Counted from the first letter of the stretch, positions 42,984-52,417 are shown. The stretch is DNA of 64,000 nt from Patiriisocius sp047730165 (GCF_047730165.1 NZ_CP159834.1:1426001-1490000), one strand, 5' to 3'. Program-made: numbers and translations. The notes: generated by a model from the sequence alone, not told the origin.

Positions 42984-44356
42984 TGAACGTTTTAAAAAAC
43001 ATACAACACATTTATTTCATCGGAATTGGCGGGATAGGGATGAGTGCGCTTGCTCGTTTTGCTATTCTCAAAGGGTTAACGGTGCATGGTTATGATAAAA
43101 CTAAAACAAAACTCACAGACGCTTTAGTGCAAGAAGGAATGCATATCACCTTTGTAGATGAAGCTTCTTCAATTGAAAAATTGGCTTTAAATTCTTCAGA
43201 AACCCTAGTGATTTACACTCCAGCCGTACCCAAGAACAGCAGGGTTTTCAATTGGTTTATAGAAAACGATTTTATCCTCTTGAAACGTTCGCAGTTTTTA
43301 GGCGAAATTACAAAAGACACCAAATGTCTCGCGGTTGCTGGGACTCATGGTAAGACGACGACTTCAGCAATATTAGGGCATTTAATGGTCGCTTGTGATA
43401 TGCCTGTGACCGCATTTTTGGGTGGGATTTCTGTCAACTATAATTCTAACTTTATTTCAAAAGGGACAGAGATTACAGTGGTTGAGGCAGATGAATTTGA
43501 CCGCTCGTTTCTTACGCTTTCACCAGATATCGCTTGCATTACTTCGATGGATGCGGATCATCTAGATATCTACGGAAATGCCACAGAACTTGAAAAAAGC
43601 TTTAAAGCTTTTGCAGATCTCGTTAAAGACAAAAGCAAGCTGTTGTTTAGAAGTGGATTGCCCTTAGAAGGTCAATCTGTTGCCATAGAAGGAGAAGCCG
43701 CTTTTGAAGCGCAAAATGTACGGATAGCAAATGGCGGCTATGTGTTTGATCTAAAAACACCAACGATTACTTTAAAAAATTTGGAGTTTTTTACTCCAGG
43801 ACATCATAACCTGCACAATGCTATCACAGCAATGGGTATGGCAATTTTAGCAGGTTCCCCGACCGATTGTCTACCCAATGCTTTAGCAACATTTAAAGGT
43901 GTAGAGCGAAGATTTTCTTATAAAATTAAAACTGAAAAACTGGTGTTAATAGATGATTATGCCCATCATCCAACAGAGATCGATGCGCTGTATCAGGCCG
44001 TGACAGAGATGTACCCAGATGATGAAAAAGTGATTGTTTTTCAGCCGCACCTATTCAGTAGAACAAAAGATTTTGTGGAAGGGTTTGCTGAAAGTTTAGC
44101 GCAATTTGACCAAGTGCTTTTGCTTGATATATATCCAGCAAGGGAAGAACCCTTGGAAGGAGTTACTTCACAATGGTTACTAAGGTTAATAAACGATAAA
44201 AGGAATGGTGATTTACTACCCGCAGAAATAGTCTCAAAACAGCAAATTTCCGAAGTATTAAAAAATAGTGATTGCCGTATAAAAATACTGGCGGGAGCCG
44301 GAGATATTGGAGCCGAAGTCGAACAGATTATGAAAAATTTGAGCGATGAAAATTAA
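42983..44356 (+). CDS. murC: UDP-MurNAc--L-alanine ligase MurC
   Basis: 457 residues, GTG start sharing one base with the murG stop (TAGTG). N-terminal IGIGGIGMSALARFA, the ATP loop VAGTHGKTTTSAIL, VEADEFDRSFL and DDYAHHPTEIDAL are MurC motifs. It adds L-Ala to UDP-MurNAc. It overlaps ftsQ by 11 bp. Confidence 0.96.
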   Translation: MNVLKNIQHIYFIGIGGIGMSALARFAILKGLTVHGYDKTKTKLTDALVQEGMHITFVDEASSIEKLALNSSETLVIYTPAVPKNSRVFNWFIENDFILLKRSQFLGEITKDTKCLAVAGTHGKTTTSAILGHLMVACDMPVTAFLGGISVNYNSNFISKGTEITVVEADEFDRSFLTLSPDIACITSMDADHLDIYGNATELEKSFKAFADLVKDKSKLLFRSGLPLEGQSVAIEGEAAFEAQNVRIANGGYVFDLKTPTITLKNLEFFTPGHHNLHNAITAMGMAILAGSPTDCLPNALATFKGVERRFSYKIKTEKLVLIDDYAHHPTEIDALYQAVTEMYPDDEKVIVFQPHLFSRTKDFVEGFAESLAQFDQVLLLDIYPAREEPLEGVTSQWLLRLINDKRNGDLLPAEIVSKQQISEVLKNSDCRIKILAGAGDIGAEVEQIMKNLSDEN

Positions 44357-45062
44357 TTGGGGCGTAATAAAATTTGTGATCATCCTAGGCTTCGTGATTG
44401 GATTATTCAGTTTTACTGGTAAACGAAATCAGGGGCGAAATCTCAATAAACTGAAAGTGGAATTTGTGGATGAAAGACCTCCATTTATCACTTTAAATGC
44501 GGTTAATAAATTGTTAATAGTAAATCGCGACAGTGTGAAGAACATCGCAAAAGAACACCTAGTTTTGAAGGAGATGGAGTCGCGACTACTAGCAAACGCT
44601 ATGATACGTGATGCTCAGGTGTTTGTTACTGTTGATGGGGTTTTAGGAGCGAAAATAGAACAGCGCGAGCCGCTTGCAAGAGTTGCTTCTCAAACTCATT
44701 ATTACATTGATGCAGATGGGAAAAAGATGCCCTTGTCCAATGTGCACACCGCACGGGTGCCGCTAATCACTGGGAATGTTGAGCAACTTTATGATGAACT
44801 AACACAGTTCTTAAAAAAGATAAATAAAGATTCTTTTATGAAGAGTAGTGTGATAGGATTGCATGTTAAGAATAAAAATAACATCGAAGTACAGTTGCGA
44901 AATAATGATTTTAAAGTGCTATTTGGCAATACGAAAGATGCCGAAAAAAAGTTCATGAATTTGAAGGCATTCTATCAAAAAGCAAAGAGAGATGATTTAC
45001 TCTCCGTATATGAAACGGTAGACTTAAAATACGGAAGTCAAGTAGTAGCAACAAAAAAGTAG
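44346..45062 (+). CDS. ftsQ: Cell division protein FtsQ/DivIB
   Basis: 238 residues. A short cytoplasmic tail, one membrane helix (GVIKFVIILGFVIGLFSF, about 5-22), a POTRA-like segment and then AQVFVTVDGVLGAKIEQREPLARV, typical of FtsQ. The position between murC and ftsA supports the call. It links early and late divisome proteins. Confidence 0.9.
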   Translation: MKINWGVIKFVIILGFVIGLFSFTGKRNQGRNLNKLKVEFVDERPPFITLNAVNKLLIVNRDSVKNIAKEHLVLKEMESRLLANAMIRDAQVFVTVDGVLGAKIEQREPLARVASQTHYYIDADGKKMPLSNVHTARVPLITGNVEQLYDELTQFLKKINKDSFMKSSVIGLHVKNKNNIEVQLRNNDFKVLFGNTKDAEKKFMNLKAFYQKAKRDDLLSVYETVDLKYGSQVVATKK

Positions 45063-45066
45063 GATT

Positions 45067-46410
45067 ATGGAACATGAAAACATCGCAGTAGGACTAGACA
45101 TTGGGACGACAAAAATTGTCGCGATGATTGGGAAGAAAAATGAGTATGGGAAGGTGGAGATTCTAGGAATAGGAAAATCTAAAAGCCTTGGGGTACATCG
45201 TGGTGTGGTTAATAATATCACACAGACCATTCAGTCCATACAGCAGGCGGTTACAGATGCAGAAATATCTTCTGGTTTGAAGATAGGTGATGTAGTAGTT
45301 GGGATTGCTGGGCAACACATACGTAGCTTACAGCATAGTGATTATATCACGCGTTCTGATAGTGACGAAGTGATTGACGAAAATGATATAGACAGGTTAT
45401 GTAACCAAGTTCATAAACTGGTAATGCTGCCCGGTGAAGAAATTATTCACGTGCTGCCGCAGGATTTTAAAGTAGATGGACAGGCAGAAATTAAAGAGCC
45501 TATTGGTATGTATGGTGGGCGTCTGGAAGCTAATTTTCACGTAGTGGTGGGACAGGTTGCTTCGATAAAAAACATAGGTCGTTGCGTAAAGAGTGCGGGA
45601 CTTGAGCTCAGTGGAATCACCTTGGAACCATTGGCATCTGCAAATGCAGTGTTAAGTCAAGAAGAGAAGGAAGCTGGAGTAGCGCTAATCGATATAGGAG
45701 GTGGGACGACAGATCTTGCCATTTTTAAAGATGGAATAATTAGACATACTGCGGTAATTCCTTTCGGTGGAAATATTATCACCGAGGATATCAAGGAAGG
45801 TTGCAGCATTATTGAAAAACAAGCAGAGTTGCTGAAGGTGAAGTTTGGTTCTGCATGGCCAGGAGAAAATCGTGATAATGAGATCGTATCCATTCCTGGG
45901 TTGAGAGGAAGAGAGCCTAAGGAAATTACACTTAAAAATCTTTCTAAAATTATCCACGCTAGAGTTGTGGAGATTGTGGAGCAAGTATATCTAGAGATTA
46001 AGAATTACGGTCATGAAGATCCTAAGAAAAAATTAATAGCCGGTATTGTGCTAACCGGCGGTGGCGCACAACTAAACCACTTAAAGCAACTGGTAGAGTA
46101 CATAACTGGGATGGATACCAGAATAGGGTATCCTAATGAGCATCTAGCGGGAGATAGTGATGCAGAAACCACAAGCCCGTTGTACGCAACAGCTGTGGGT
46201 CTTGTAATGAACAGCATCGCGAGTAAAGAAAAAGCGCGCAATAATGAAATAGAAATTTCAGAAGAAGAAAATATAAGTGAAGCGGCAAGTGATGCATCGC
46301 AAGACACTTCTGATACCGCCATACAAGTGCAAGAAAAACCAAAGGAGAAAGTCAAGTTTTTTGACAAATGGGCGGAGAAGTTCAAGGAATTCTTGGATAA
46401 CGCGGAGTAA
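45067..46410 (+). CDS. ftsA: Cell division protein FtsA
   Basis: 447 residues. The actin-like fold starts IAVGLDIGTTKIVAMIG, with ALIDIGGGTTDLAIFKDG and IVLTGGGAQLNHLKQL. The C-terminus is acidic, then ends KFFDKWAEKFKEFLDNAE, the amphipathic membrane-targeting helix. It anchors FtsZ to the membrane. It is followed by a 184-bp gap with a repeat. Confidence 0.96.
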   Translation: MEHENIAVGLDIGTTKIVAMIGKKNEYGKVEILGIGKSKSLGVHRGVVNNITQTIQSIQQAVTDAEISSGLKIGDVVVGIAGQHIRSLQHSDYITRSDSDEVIDENDIDRLCNQVHKLVMLPGEEIIHVLPQDFKVDGQAEIKEPIGMYGGRLEANFHVVVGQVASIKNIGRCVKSAGLELSGITLEPLASANAVLSQEEKEAGVALIDIGGGTTDLAIFKDGIIRHTAVIPFGGNIITEDIKEGCSIIEKQAELLKVKFGSAWPGENRDNEIVSIPGLRGREPKEITLKNLSKIIHARVVEIVEQVYLEIKNYGHEDPKKKLIAGIVLTGGGAQLNHLKQLVEYITGMDTRIGYPNEHLAGDSDAETTSPLYATAVGLVMNSIASKEKARNNEIEISEEENISEAASDASQDTSDTAIQVQEKPKEKVKFFDKWAEKFKEFLDNAE

Positions 46411-46500
46411 AAGTAATCGGCAGTGTCAGTTTTCAGCAGCAATTAATTGTCATCGTAGTGTATGGAAACAATGAAACTGGCAGATTGCAAATGATTAAAA

Positions 46501-46517
46501 TTTTCGCGAAAGCGGAA
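46501..46517 (+). repeat. 17-bp repeat copy 2 (ftsA-ftsZ gap)
   Basis: TTTTCGCGAAAGCGGAA, identical to 29422-29438 and containing TTTCGCGAAA; here it is intergenic, 78 bp before ftsZ. Confidence 0.7.
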
Positions 46518-46594
46518 AAAGAATATTAACAAGAATTAGAAATGAGATTCTGTAAGTAATCTCAATAGAAATAAATCTCGCAAAAACCAAGTAT

Positions 46595-48730
46595 ATGAGC
46601 AATACAGCTTTTGAAAATATCGCTTTTGATCTCCCTAAAAATCAATCTAACGTCATCAAAGTGATTGGCGTAGGAGGAGGGGGTAGCAATGCGATAAACC
46701 ACATGTTTAATCAAGGGATCAAAGGGGTAGATTTTGTAATCTGCAACACAGATGCCCAGGCACTTGAGAACAGTGCGGTGCCTATTAAAATTCAGTTAGG
46801 GATGGACCTAACCGAAGGAATGGGAGCTGGAGCGAACCCTAAAATTGGGGAGCAATCTGCTGTAGAGAGTATGGCAGATATTAAAAGTATGCTTACCTCA
46901 AATACCAAGATGATTTTTATCACTGCTGGTATGGGTGGAGGTACAGGTACAGGTGCAGCGCCTATTATTGCGAAGATGGCGCGTGACCTTGATATTCTTA
47001 CTGTTGGGATTGTGACGATACCGTTTCAGTTTGAAGGAAAAATACGAAATGAACAAGCATTGCTAGGTGTAGAAAATCTACGGAATAACGTAGATAGCCT
47101 TGTGGTAATTAATAATAATAAGCTTCGTGAGGTTTATGGAAATCTAGGTTTTAAAGCTGGGTTCTCAAAAGCGGATGAAGTGTTAGCCACTGCTGCGCGA
47201 GGAATTGCAGAGGTTATTACACATCACTACACACAGAATATTGACCTTAGAGATGCTAAAACAGTTCTTTCTAATTCTGGTACTGCCATCATGGGAAGCG
47301 CAACGGCTACCGGTGCAAACAGAGCGCACGAGGCGATTACGAAGGCTTTAGACTCACCCTTGTTAAATGACAACAAAATTACGGGAGCCAAAAACGTTTT
47401 ATTATTAATTGTTTCTGGTCAAGAAGAAATTACCATAGATGAGATAGGGGAGATTAGTGATCACATACAAGTAGAAGCTGGTCATGGTGCTAACATCATT
47501 ATGGGTGTGGGTGATGACGAAAGTCTTGATGGGTCTATTTCTATTACAGTAATAGCGACGGGTTTTGATGCAGACCAACAACACGAAATTACAAATACAG
47601 AAAGTAAAAAAATAATCCATACGCTAGATGCAGAGCAGAAAGCAGAACAAGATTTAACCGCAAGGGTTACTGCGTCTGCAGTAGCGATACCTGAGCAGAC
47701 TACTGCAGAAATAGTAAAAGAAGAAGAGGCGGTGAAAATCATCCGTCATTCTTTATTTGAAGAAGAGGATACTATTGAAGTAAAAGCTCCGGCACCTGTT
47801 TCAAGACCTGTAGGAATTCCTTTTGAGGGTTTTATTGATACTTCGGAATTAATTAGAAATATCGATGTAGTTTCTGAAGAAGTTTGTATTCATCATATAG
47901 CAGAGTTTGATCAATTAGTGATTAATGAGATAGATGTAAACAGCTTTGAGGTTGTCACACCTGTAGCTAAAGTTGTTCAAGAAACAATTTCAGTAAAAAC
48001 AGAAATACGAGCAGAAAAAGAAGCAATTACTACTGCTGACGACGTAGAGTTTACGATCAATGAAAAACGACAAGAGATAGAAGGTGAGTTGACTCAAGAA
48101 GGAATAGCAAACGACAAGACAATCACAGAGGCAGAAGACCAGATGTTGATGTTTGATATGCCAATGCACGCAGTTGAAGAAATAACAAACGTGAAGCGTC
48201 ACGAATTGCAACGAGAGGAAAAGGAGGAAGATATATTAACATCTGTCATTCAAGAGATAGAAGTACATGATCATGTTGAGATTGTTCCTGTTAGTGAGGT
48301 TACTAAAGAAGGTGTTAAGATGTACAGTCTTGACGACTATGAAGAGAAGGAGGCGCAGTTATTTAATGCGAAGCCAACAGAGAAGAATAGTGTGGTCGAA
48401 GAAGAAATTAAATTTGAAACTCGTACAATAGATACTCCAGCAGCTCCTCGGGAGAACGCTGGTATTGACCCTATGAACACGCCTATTTCAAAACTGCTTA
48501 AAGATAGAACAGAAGAACGTAAGCGCAAAATGAAAGATTTCAATTATAAGTTCAGAAACAGTACTTCAAAGCTTGATGAGATAGAAAGACAACCAGCTTA
48601 CAAGCGTATGGGAATAGAACTAGAGGATGCAAAAGATGAAACAACTTTGTCGAGGACGTCTGTGAATACAGAGGATGATGGCGTTGATTTACGTTCTAAT
48701 AATTCGTTTTTACACGATAACGTAGACTAG
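46595..48730 (+). CDS. ftsZ: Cell division GTPase FtsZ with very long C-terminal extension
   Basis: 711 residues. The GTPase core (about 15-325) has IGVGGGGSNAINHM, the tubulin signature GMGGGTGTGAAPIIA and NNNKLREVYGNLGF. Beyond it is a ~390-residue tail rich in Glu, Ile and Val with low complexity, then a conserved end (NTPISKLLKDRTEERKRKMK, later QPAYKRMGIELEDA). E. coli FtsZ is 383 residues. The tail probably acts as a long flexible linker to membrane partners. It lies at the end of the dcw cluster. Confidence 0.96.
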   Translation: MSNTAFENIAFDLPKNQSNVIKVIGVGGGGSNAINHMFNQGIKGVDFVICNTDAQALENSAVPIKIQLGMDLTEGMGAGANPKIGEQSAVESMADIKSMLTSNTKMIFITAGMGGGTGTGAAPIIAKMARDLDILTVGIVTIPFQFEGKIRNEQALLGVENLRNNVDSLVVINNNKLREVYGNLGFKAGFSKADEVLATAARGIAEVITHHYTQNIDLRDAKTVLSNSGTAIMGSATATGANRAHEAITKALDSPLLNDNKITGAKNVLLLIVSGQEEITIDEIGEISDHIQVEAGHGANIIMGVGDDESLDGSISITVIATGFDADQQHEITNTESKKIIHTLDAEQKAEQDLTARVTASAVAIPEQTTAEIVKEEEAVKIIRHSLFEEEDTIEVKAPAPVSRPVGIPFEGFIDTSELIRNIDVVSEEVCIHHIAEFDQLVINEIDVNSFEVVTPVAKVVQETISVKTEIRAEKEAITTADDVEFTINEKRQEIEGELTQEGIANDKTITEAEDQMLMFDMPMHAVEEITNVKRHELQREEKEEDILTSVIQEIEVHDHVEIVPVSEVTKEGVKMYSLDDYEEKEAQLFNAKPTEKNSVVEEEIKFETRTIDTPAAPRENAGIDPMNTPISKLLKDRTEERKRKMKDFNYKFRNSTSKLDEIERQPAYKRMGIELEDAKDETTLSRTSVNTEDDGVDLRSNNSFLHDNVD

Positions 48731-48871
48731 TCTGCGCCTAGTGCTAATGATGATAAAAGTGCGTTAAAAGGTTCTTCTCATGAAAGATTTTTTTTTGATT
48801 TCTGAAATATTAGTTTATCTGTTCCAATTGTTATCGAGATGCAATTTGTTTTTTGTAGTTCTATTATTGAG

Positions 48872-48879
48872 TATCTTCG
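48872..48879 (+). promoter_or_regulatory. Probable -7 box upstream of the GatB/YqeY-domain gene
   Basis: TATCTTCG is one base from TAnnTTTG; a TTG at 48853-48855 gives a 16-bp spacer. The ATG is 24 bp downstream. Confidence 0.4.
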
Positions 48880-48903
48880 CACATCAATAAAAACACAGTA
48901 ATT

Positions 48904-49353
48904 ATGAGTTTATCTGTACAGATTATGGACGCTATGAAAACGGCGATGAAGAGTAAGGATAGTATTGCATTACAGGCTTTACGATCTGTTAAAAGTGCCA
49001 TTCTTATTGCGCAAACTGCAAGTGGAGCAAAGAAAGAACTTACAGAGGACGAAGAAATAAAAATATTACAGAAATTGGTCAAACAAAGAAAAGACAGTGC
49101 CACTATCTTTGCAGAACAGGGAAGAGCAGACCTTGCCGATCCAGAAATTTCAGAAGCTGCCGTTATTGAGCAGTTTTTACCAGAACAATTAAGTGATGAA
49201 GCGGTAACAAAAATGGTAGATGAAGCTATTGCTCAAACAGGAGCAAGCTCGATGGCAGATATGGGAAAAGTAATGGGAGTGGTAAATGGAAAAGCCGCAG
49301 GGAGAGCAGATGGAAAAACGATTAGTATAATAGTCAAGTCAAGACTAGTATAA
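48904..49353 (+). CDS. GatB/YqeY domain-containing protein
   Basis: 149 residues. SLSVQIMDAMKTAMKSKDSIALQ, then LRSVKSAILIA, IKILQKLVKQRKDSATIF, and the end GKAAGRADGKTISIIVKSRL are typical of stand-alone YqeY proteins, which share the tRNA-binding tail domain of GatB. The cellular role is unclear. It commonly follows ftsZ in Flavobacteriia. Confidence 0.9.
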   Translation: MSLSVQIMDAMKTAMKSKDSIALQALRSVKSAILIAQTASGAKKELTEDEEIKILQKLVKQRKDSATIFAEQGRADLADPEISEAAVIEQFLPEQLSDEAVTKMVDEAIAQTGASSMADMGKVMGVVNGKAAGRADGKTISIIVKSRLV

Positions 49354-49373
49354 TAGTAATATAAATTAAAAAT

Positions 49374-49447
49374 GGCTCAGTAGTTCAACTGGATAGAATA
49401 TCAGATTTCGGCTCTGACGGTTGGAGGTTCGAATCCTCTCTGGGTCA
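49374..49447 (+). tRNA. tRNA-Arg (anticodon TCG)
   Basis: A full cloverleaf can be folded. The acceptor is GGCTCAG/CTGGGTC with A73. The D arm lies in TAGTTCAACTGGATAGAATA. The anticodon stem is TCAGA/TCTGA around the loop TTTCGGC, so the anticodon is TCG (Arg, codon CGA) with G37. The variable loop is CGGTT, and the T arm is GGAGG-TTCGAAT-CCTCT. CCA is not encoded. Confidence 0.92.
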
Positions 49448-49459
49448 CGACACTAAATA

Positions 49460-49490
49460 ACCACGTTCTCTTTAGAGCGTGGTTTTGTTT
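49460..49490 (+). terminator. Terminator of the tRNA-Arg
   Basis: ACCACGTTCT pairs (one G-U) with AGAGCGTGGT over a 4-base loop, followed by TTTGTTTTT. Confidence 0.75.
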
Positions 49491-49850
49491 TTCTAAACTT
49501 GATTTAAAATGTACGATATGACCGTTGGTATTCGGGCTAGTGGTAAAAGCAATTTGATATTGTTCTATGGTATTGATTGTTTCACCATTTTGGAAAAAAT
49601 GTTCTAATTTCCCTTTTAAACAATATAAAAATTTGAGTGGGTGAATCTCGTCCACCACAAACTTGAATTCCATGTCTTCTAAAATTGTACACTTGTACAA
49701 AATGAGTCCAAAACCTTTGTCAAAGCTAATCCCTTTAATATAGCCACCTCCTATATGTGATGGTAAATCTAGGTCGTATTCACCATAATTTTCTGGATAG
49801 GTAGTGGTGAACGCCTATGCAAAGTCTTTAATAACATAAACACGAGGCAT
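49491..49850 (-). pseudogene. Truncated AraC-family regulator, N-terminal part only
   Basis: From ATG 49850 the minus strand reads MPRVYVIKDFA, a TAG at 49815-49817, then AFTTTYPENYGEYDLDLPSH and IGGGYIKGISFDKGFGLILY, continuing to HPLKFLYCLKGKLEHFFQNG. This is the pattern of the N-terminal domain of flavobacterial AraC regulators. The DNA-binding half is missing: homology stops at about the tRNA terminator. It is not functional. Confidence 0.65.
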
Positions 49851-50009
49851 AAATGTACATCTATTTTGCTCATTTATTTTGTTTGTAGAGTCTAGGACAC
49901 AATTATACATCTTAGTTTTTTCCCAAATTTTCAATTCTTTGAATTTAAATTTATGAATAAAATATTAGAGATAGGCTGAAGAATCAATCATCTTGAGCAT
50001 GGAAAATGA

Positions 50010-50275
50010 GTGGTCATAAATGTAGATGCTACAAACGATTGGGTTGCTTTTATTGACTCGGGATTAGAGACTTTAGAAGTAGGGTTTGATTTTAAGGTAA
50101 TTGAATCAACACAACGGGAGGTTGATAGCGTGGTTTTTTATAATAAGTAAAAGTCACTGAAACCCATTCTCAAAAAAAAGGGATTGATGCAAGTGAGATT
50201 ATACCTCTTGCAGATAGATGTAAAGGAGTGAAGCTTATTTTAAAACTAAAAGACGTCAGTCTTTCAGGTAAATAA
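50010..50275 (+). pseudogene. Degenerate coding remnant, family unknown
   Basis: One frame reads INVDATNDWVAFIDSGLETL and goes on to VVFYNK-stop; a frameshift later gives GIDASEIIPLADRCKGVKLI then LKLKDVSLSGK-stop. The amino-acid composition looks coding, but no intact gene exists and I recognise no family. The rest of 49851-50502 shows no ORF or RNA. Confidence 0.3.
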
Positions 50276-50502
50276 ATTCTCATTGAAATGTTCTGTCGTA
50301 AAATTGTTGCTCTGTAAATGCTAAAGAGTAATGGAACAAAAGATAAATAGCAGTAAAAAAATGGATGATCAAGACAAGTTAGATTTGCAATAATATATTA
50401 CACGTTGTTATGGAAGTTTGACTATTTTTAACGTCTTATTTAAAGTGAAGGGGCAAGGCTTTAAGGGGGTGCTAGCACTAAATAATAATATAAAGCAATA
50501 CT

Positions 50503-51222
50503 ATGGATATAACGGATCAAAGCACGCAAATGCAACAGTCAACGCTTATTTTTGATTTAGCACAAGACAAGAAAGCTGCATTTTATAGAAAAACCTACAC
50601 ACATCTAGCATTGGCAGTGTTACTCTTTATTCTAGTCGAAATGGTCTTTTTTCAGATCCCTTTCCTTCTTAAGTTTGCATTATCCTTAACCCAAGGATGG
50701 TTATGGCTCGCTATGCTCGGTGGCTTTATGTTTGTTACTAACTATGCTGAGAAAATGGCACTTGGCACAAAAGATAAGAACAAGCAATATGTCGCTTTGC
50801 TCATATACGTGGCAGCAGAGGCGTTTATTTTTATTCCACTTGTCTTTATTGCAACTCAAATAGCTGGAGATGGTGGCTCAGGCATCTTAAGCCAAGCAGC
50901 TGTGATGACAATCGCATTATTTGCGGGTTTATCCGGAATTGTTTTGCTTACTAAAAAAGATTTTTCATTTCTAAAATCTATGTTGTCCATTGGCTTTTTT
51001 GTAGCTCTCGGTTTGATTGTCGCGGGAACTTTATTTGGTTTTAATTTAGGACTTTGGTTTAGCGCTGGGATGGTACTTCTAGCCTCAGGTTCTATTTTAT
51101 ACCAGACGTCAAATATGGTGCATAAATATGAAGAAGATCAATATGTTGCAGCATCACTAGGATTATTTGCTTCATTAATGCTTTTATTCTGGTACATCTT
51201 GAGTATTTTAAATAGAAGTTAA
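50503..51222 (+). CDS. Bax inhibitor-1/YccA family membrane protein
   Basis: 239 residues with seven predicted membrane helices, e.g. LALAVLLFILVEMVFFQIPF, ALLIYVAAEAFIFIPLVFIA and GLFASLMLLFWYILSILNRS. The KYEEDQYVAASLGLFAS segment near the C-terminus fits the conserved BI-1 end. Family members are pH-sensitive calcium leak channels or protease modulators in E. coli; the role here is not known. ATG start. Confidence 0.85.
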   Translation: MDITDQSTQMQQSTLIFDLAQDKKAAFYRKTYTHLALAVLLFILVEMVFFQIPFLLKFALSLTQGWLWLAMLGGFMFVTNYAEKMALGTKDKNKQYVALLIYVAAEAFIFIPLVFIATQIAGDGGSGILSQAAVMTIALFAGLSGIVLLTKKDFSFLKSMLSIGFFVALGLIVAGTLFGFNLGLWFSAGMVLLASGSILYQTSNMVHKYEEDQYVAASLGLFASLMLLFWYILSILNRS

Positions 51223-51288
51223 GGACACTAAAACCAGTAAAAGCACGTTGTAATGTAGGGTATTTCCTATATTGCCACGAACTTCTTT

Positions 51289-52131
51289 ATGATTCAAATT
51301 TCAGCAATTATACCAGAAGACGCGTCTTCTTTAGTTGGGTATTACAGCTATTACGTCATTTTTATTATTATCCTGTACTTTTTGTTCCAGGTGTTTGAAA
51401 ATTGGTATGCAGAGAAGTATCACCGTCCTTTATTCCGAAATATTCTAGTGTTTAGAACGCTATCTAATGAACAAAAAACGATCCTTGAGAGTCAATCTAC
51501 TTTTTACAACACGCTTTCTCAAAAGCATAAAAAACAGTTTAGACATCGCGTTGCTACTTTTATAAATGACAAAAAATTCGTAGGTAGAGAAGGGGCAGAA
51601 ATCACAATAGAGATGCAAACGCTTGTAGCAGCTATTGCTTGTATGCTTAGTTTTGGGCGTAAAAAGTATCTCTACGGAATTCTCGACACTGTGATTATTT
51701 TTCCGAAAGAATTTTACAGTGCCGTAAATGATGCCTATCATAAAGGGGAGTTTAATCCAAGAGGGAAGACCTTGGTCTTAAGCTGGAAACACTTTAAGGA
51801 AGGCTACCAGATAGGCAATGATAATTATAATTTAGGGCTGCACGAGTTTATGCACGCCATGCATCTAGAAGCTAAGGTGGGGATGGATCTTGACGCCTCC
51901 CGTTTCATGCATCACTTCCAGCTTATTATGCGGCAGTTAAGCGATGAAGAATTAAAGAAAACACTAGATAATACAAAGTTTTTTAGAGCCTATGCCTTTG
52001 CCAATCAATACGAGTTTATGGCGGTCCTTACAGAATACTTTTTTGAATCGCCAAAAGAGCTAAAGCAGCATTTTCCGGTGGTATATGATCATGTAAACAA
52101 GGCGCTTAATTTACAAGTGGCAGGATTTTAG
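51289..52131 (+). CDS. MtfA-type zinc-dependent peptidase
   Basis: 280 residues. An N-terminal membrane helix (VIFIIILYFLFQVFENWYA, about 23-41) precedes the MtfA (DgsA anti-repressor) peptidase domain with the zinc motif in GLHEFMHAMHLEA, preceded by VLSWKHFKEGYQ and followed by EFMAVLTEYFFESP. In E. coli MtfA regulates glucose uptake via Mlc; that partner is not expected here. The function is probably peptidase. Confidence 0.85.
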   Translation: MIQISAIIPEDASSLVGYYSYYVIFIIILYFLFQVFENWYAEKYHRPLFRNILVFRTLSNEQKTILESQSTFYNTLSQKHKKQFRHRVATFINDKKFVGREGAEITIEMQTLVAAIACMLSFGRKKYLYGILDTVIIFPKEFYSAVNDAYHKGEFNPRGKTLVLSWKHFKEGYQIGNDNYNLGLHEFMHAMHLEAKVGMDLDASRFMHHFQLIMRQLSDEELKKTLDNTKFFRAYAFANQYEFMAVLTEYFFESPKELKQHFPVVYDHVNKALNLQVAGF

Positions 52132-52380
52132 ATGGTAATAACGATTTCCTTCACCTATTCTTCGAGGTGCTGTGATGTTGATTTTTTTATTAAAGCTTGT
52201 TAAAACATTTCTTCTAGCTCATTCTAAACCCACAACCTAGCTAGGTGATAATCTACAGAAATCAGTTGCGTGTTTATTTTATTTCTGAAGTAAACGTGAA
52301 AAGATAGGGGTTAATAGCATAATTAACATAAATTTTAATAAATATAGATAAAAAAGAGGGGGGTGTGTGTCTAATAAATG

Positions 52381-52388
52381 TACTTTTG
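52381..52388 (+). promoter_or_regulatory. -7 box of glnN
   Basis: TACTTTTG fits TAnnTTTG, 29 bp before the glnN ATG. No clear -33 TTG. The remaining gap 52132-52380 shows no ORF. Confidence 0.5.
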
Positions 52389-52417
52389 CCCTTTAATTTT
52401 AACAAAAAGCACATTTT

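Noticed and set aside
49401..49700. 99-codon minus-strand ORF across the tRNA-Arg
   Set aside because: Its C-terminal RGFEPPTVRAEI is the antisense reading of the tRNA T-arm and anticodon arm, a common false ORF. Only the N-terminal part (AraC remnant) has meaning.
52132..52417. Search for a riboswitch or regulatory RNA before glnN
   Set aside because: No recognisable conserved structure was seen; only a -7 box could be supported.
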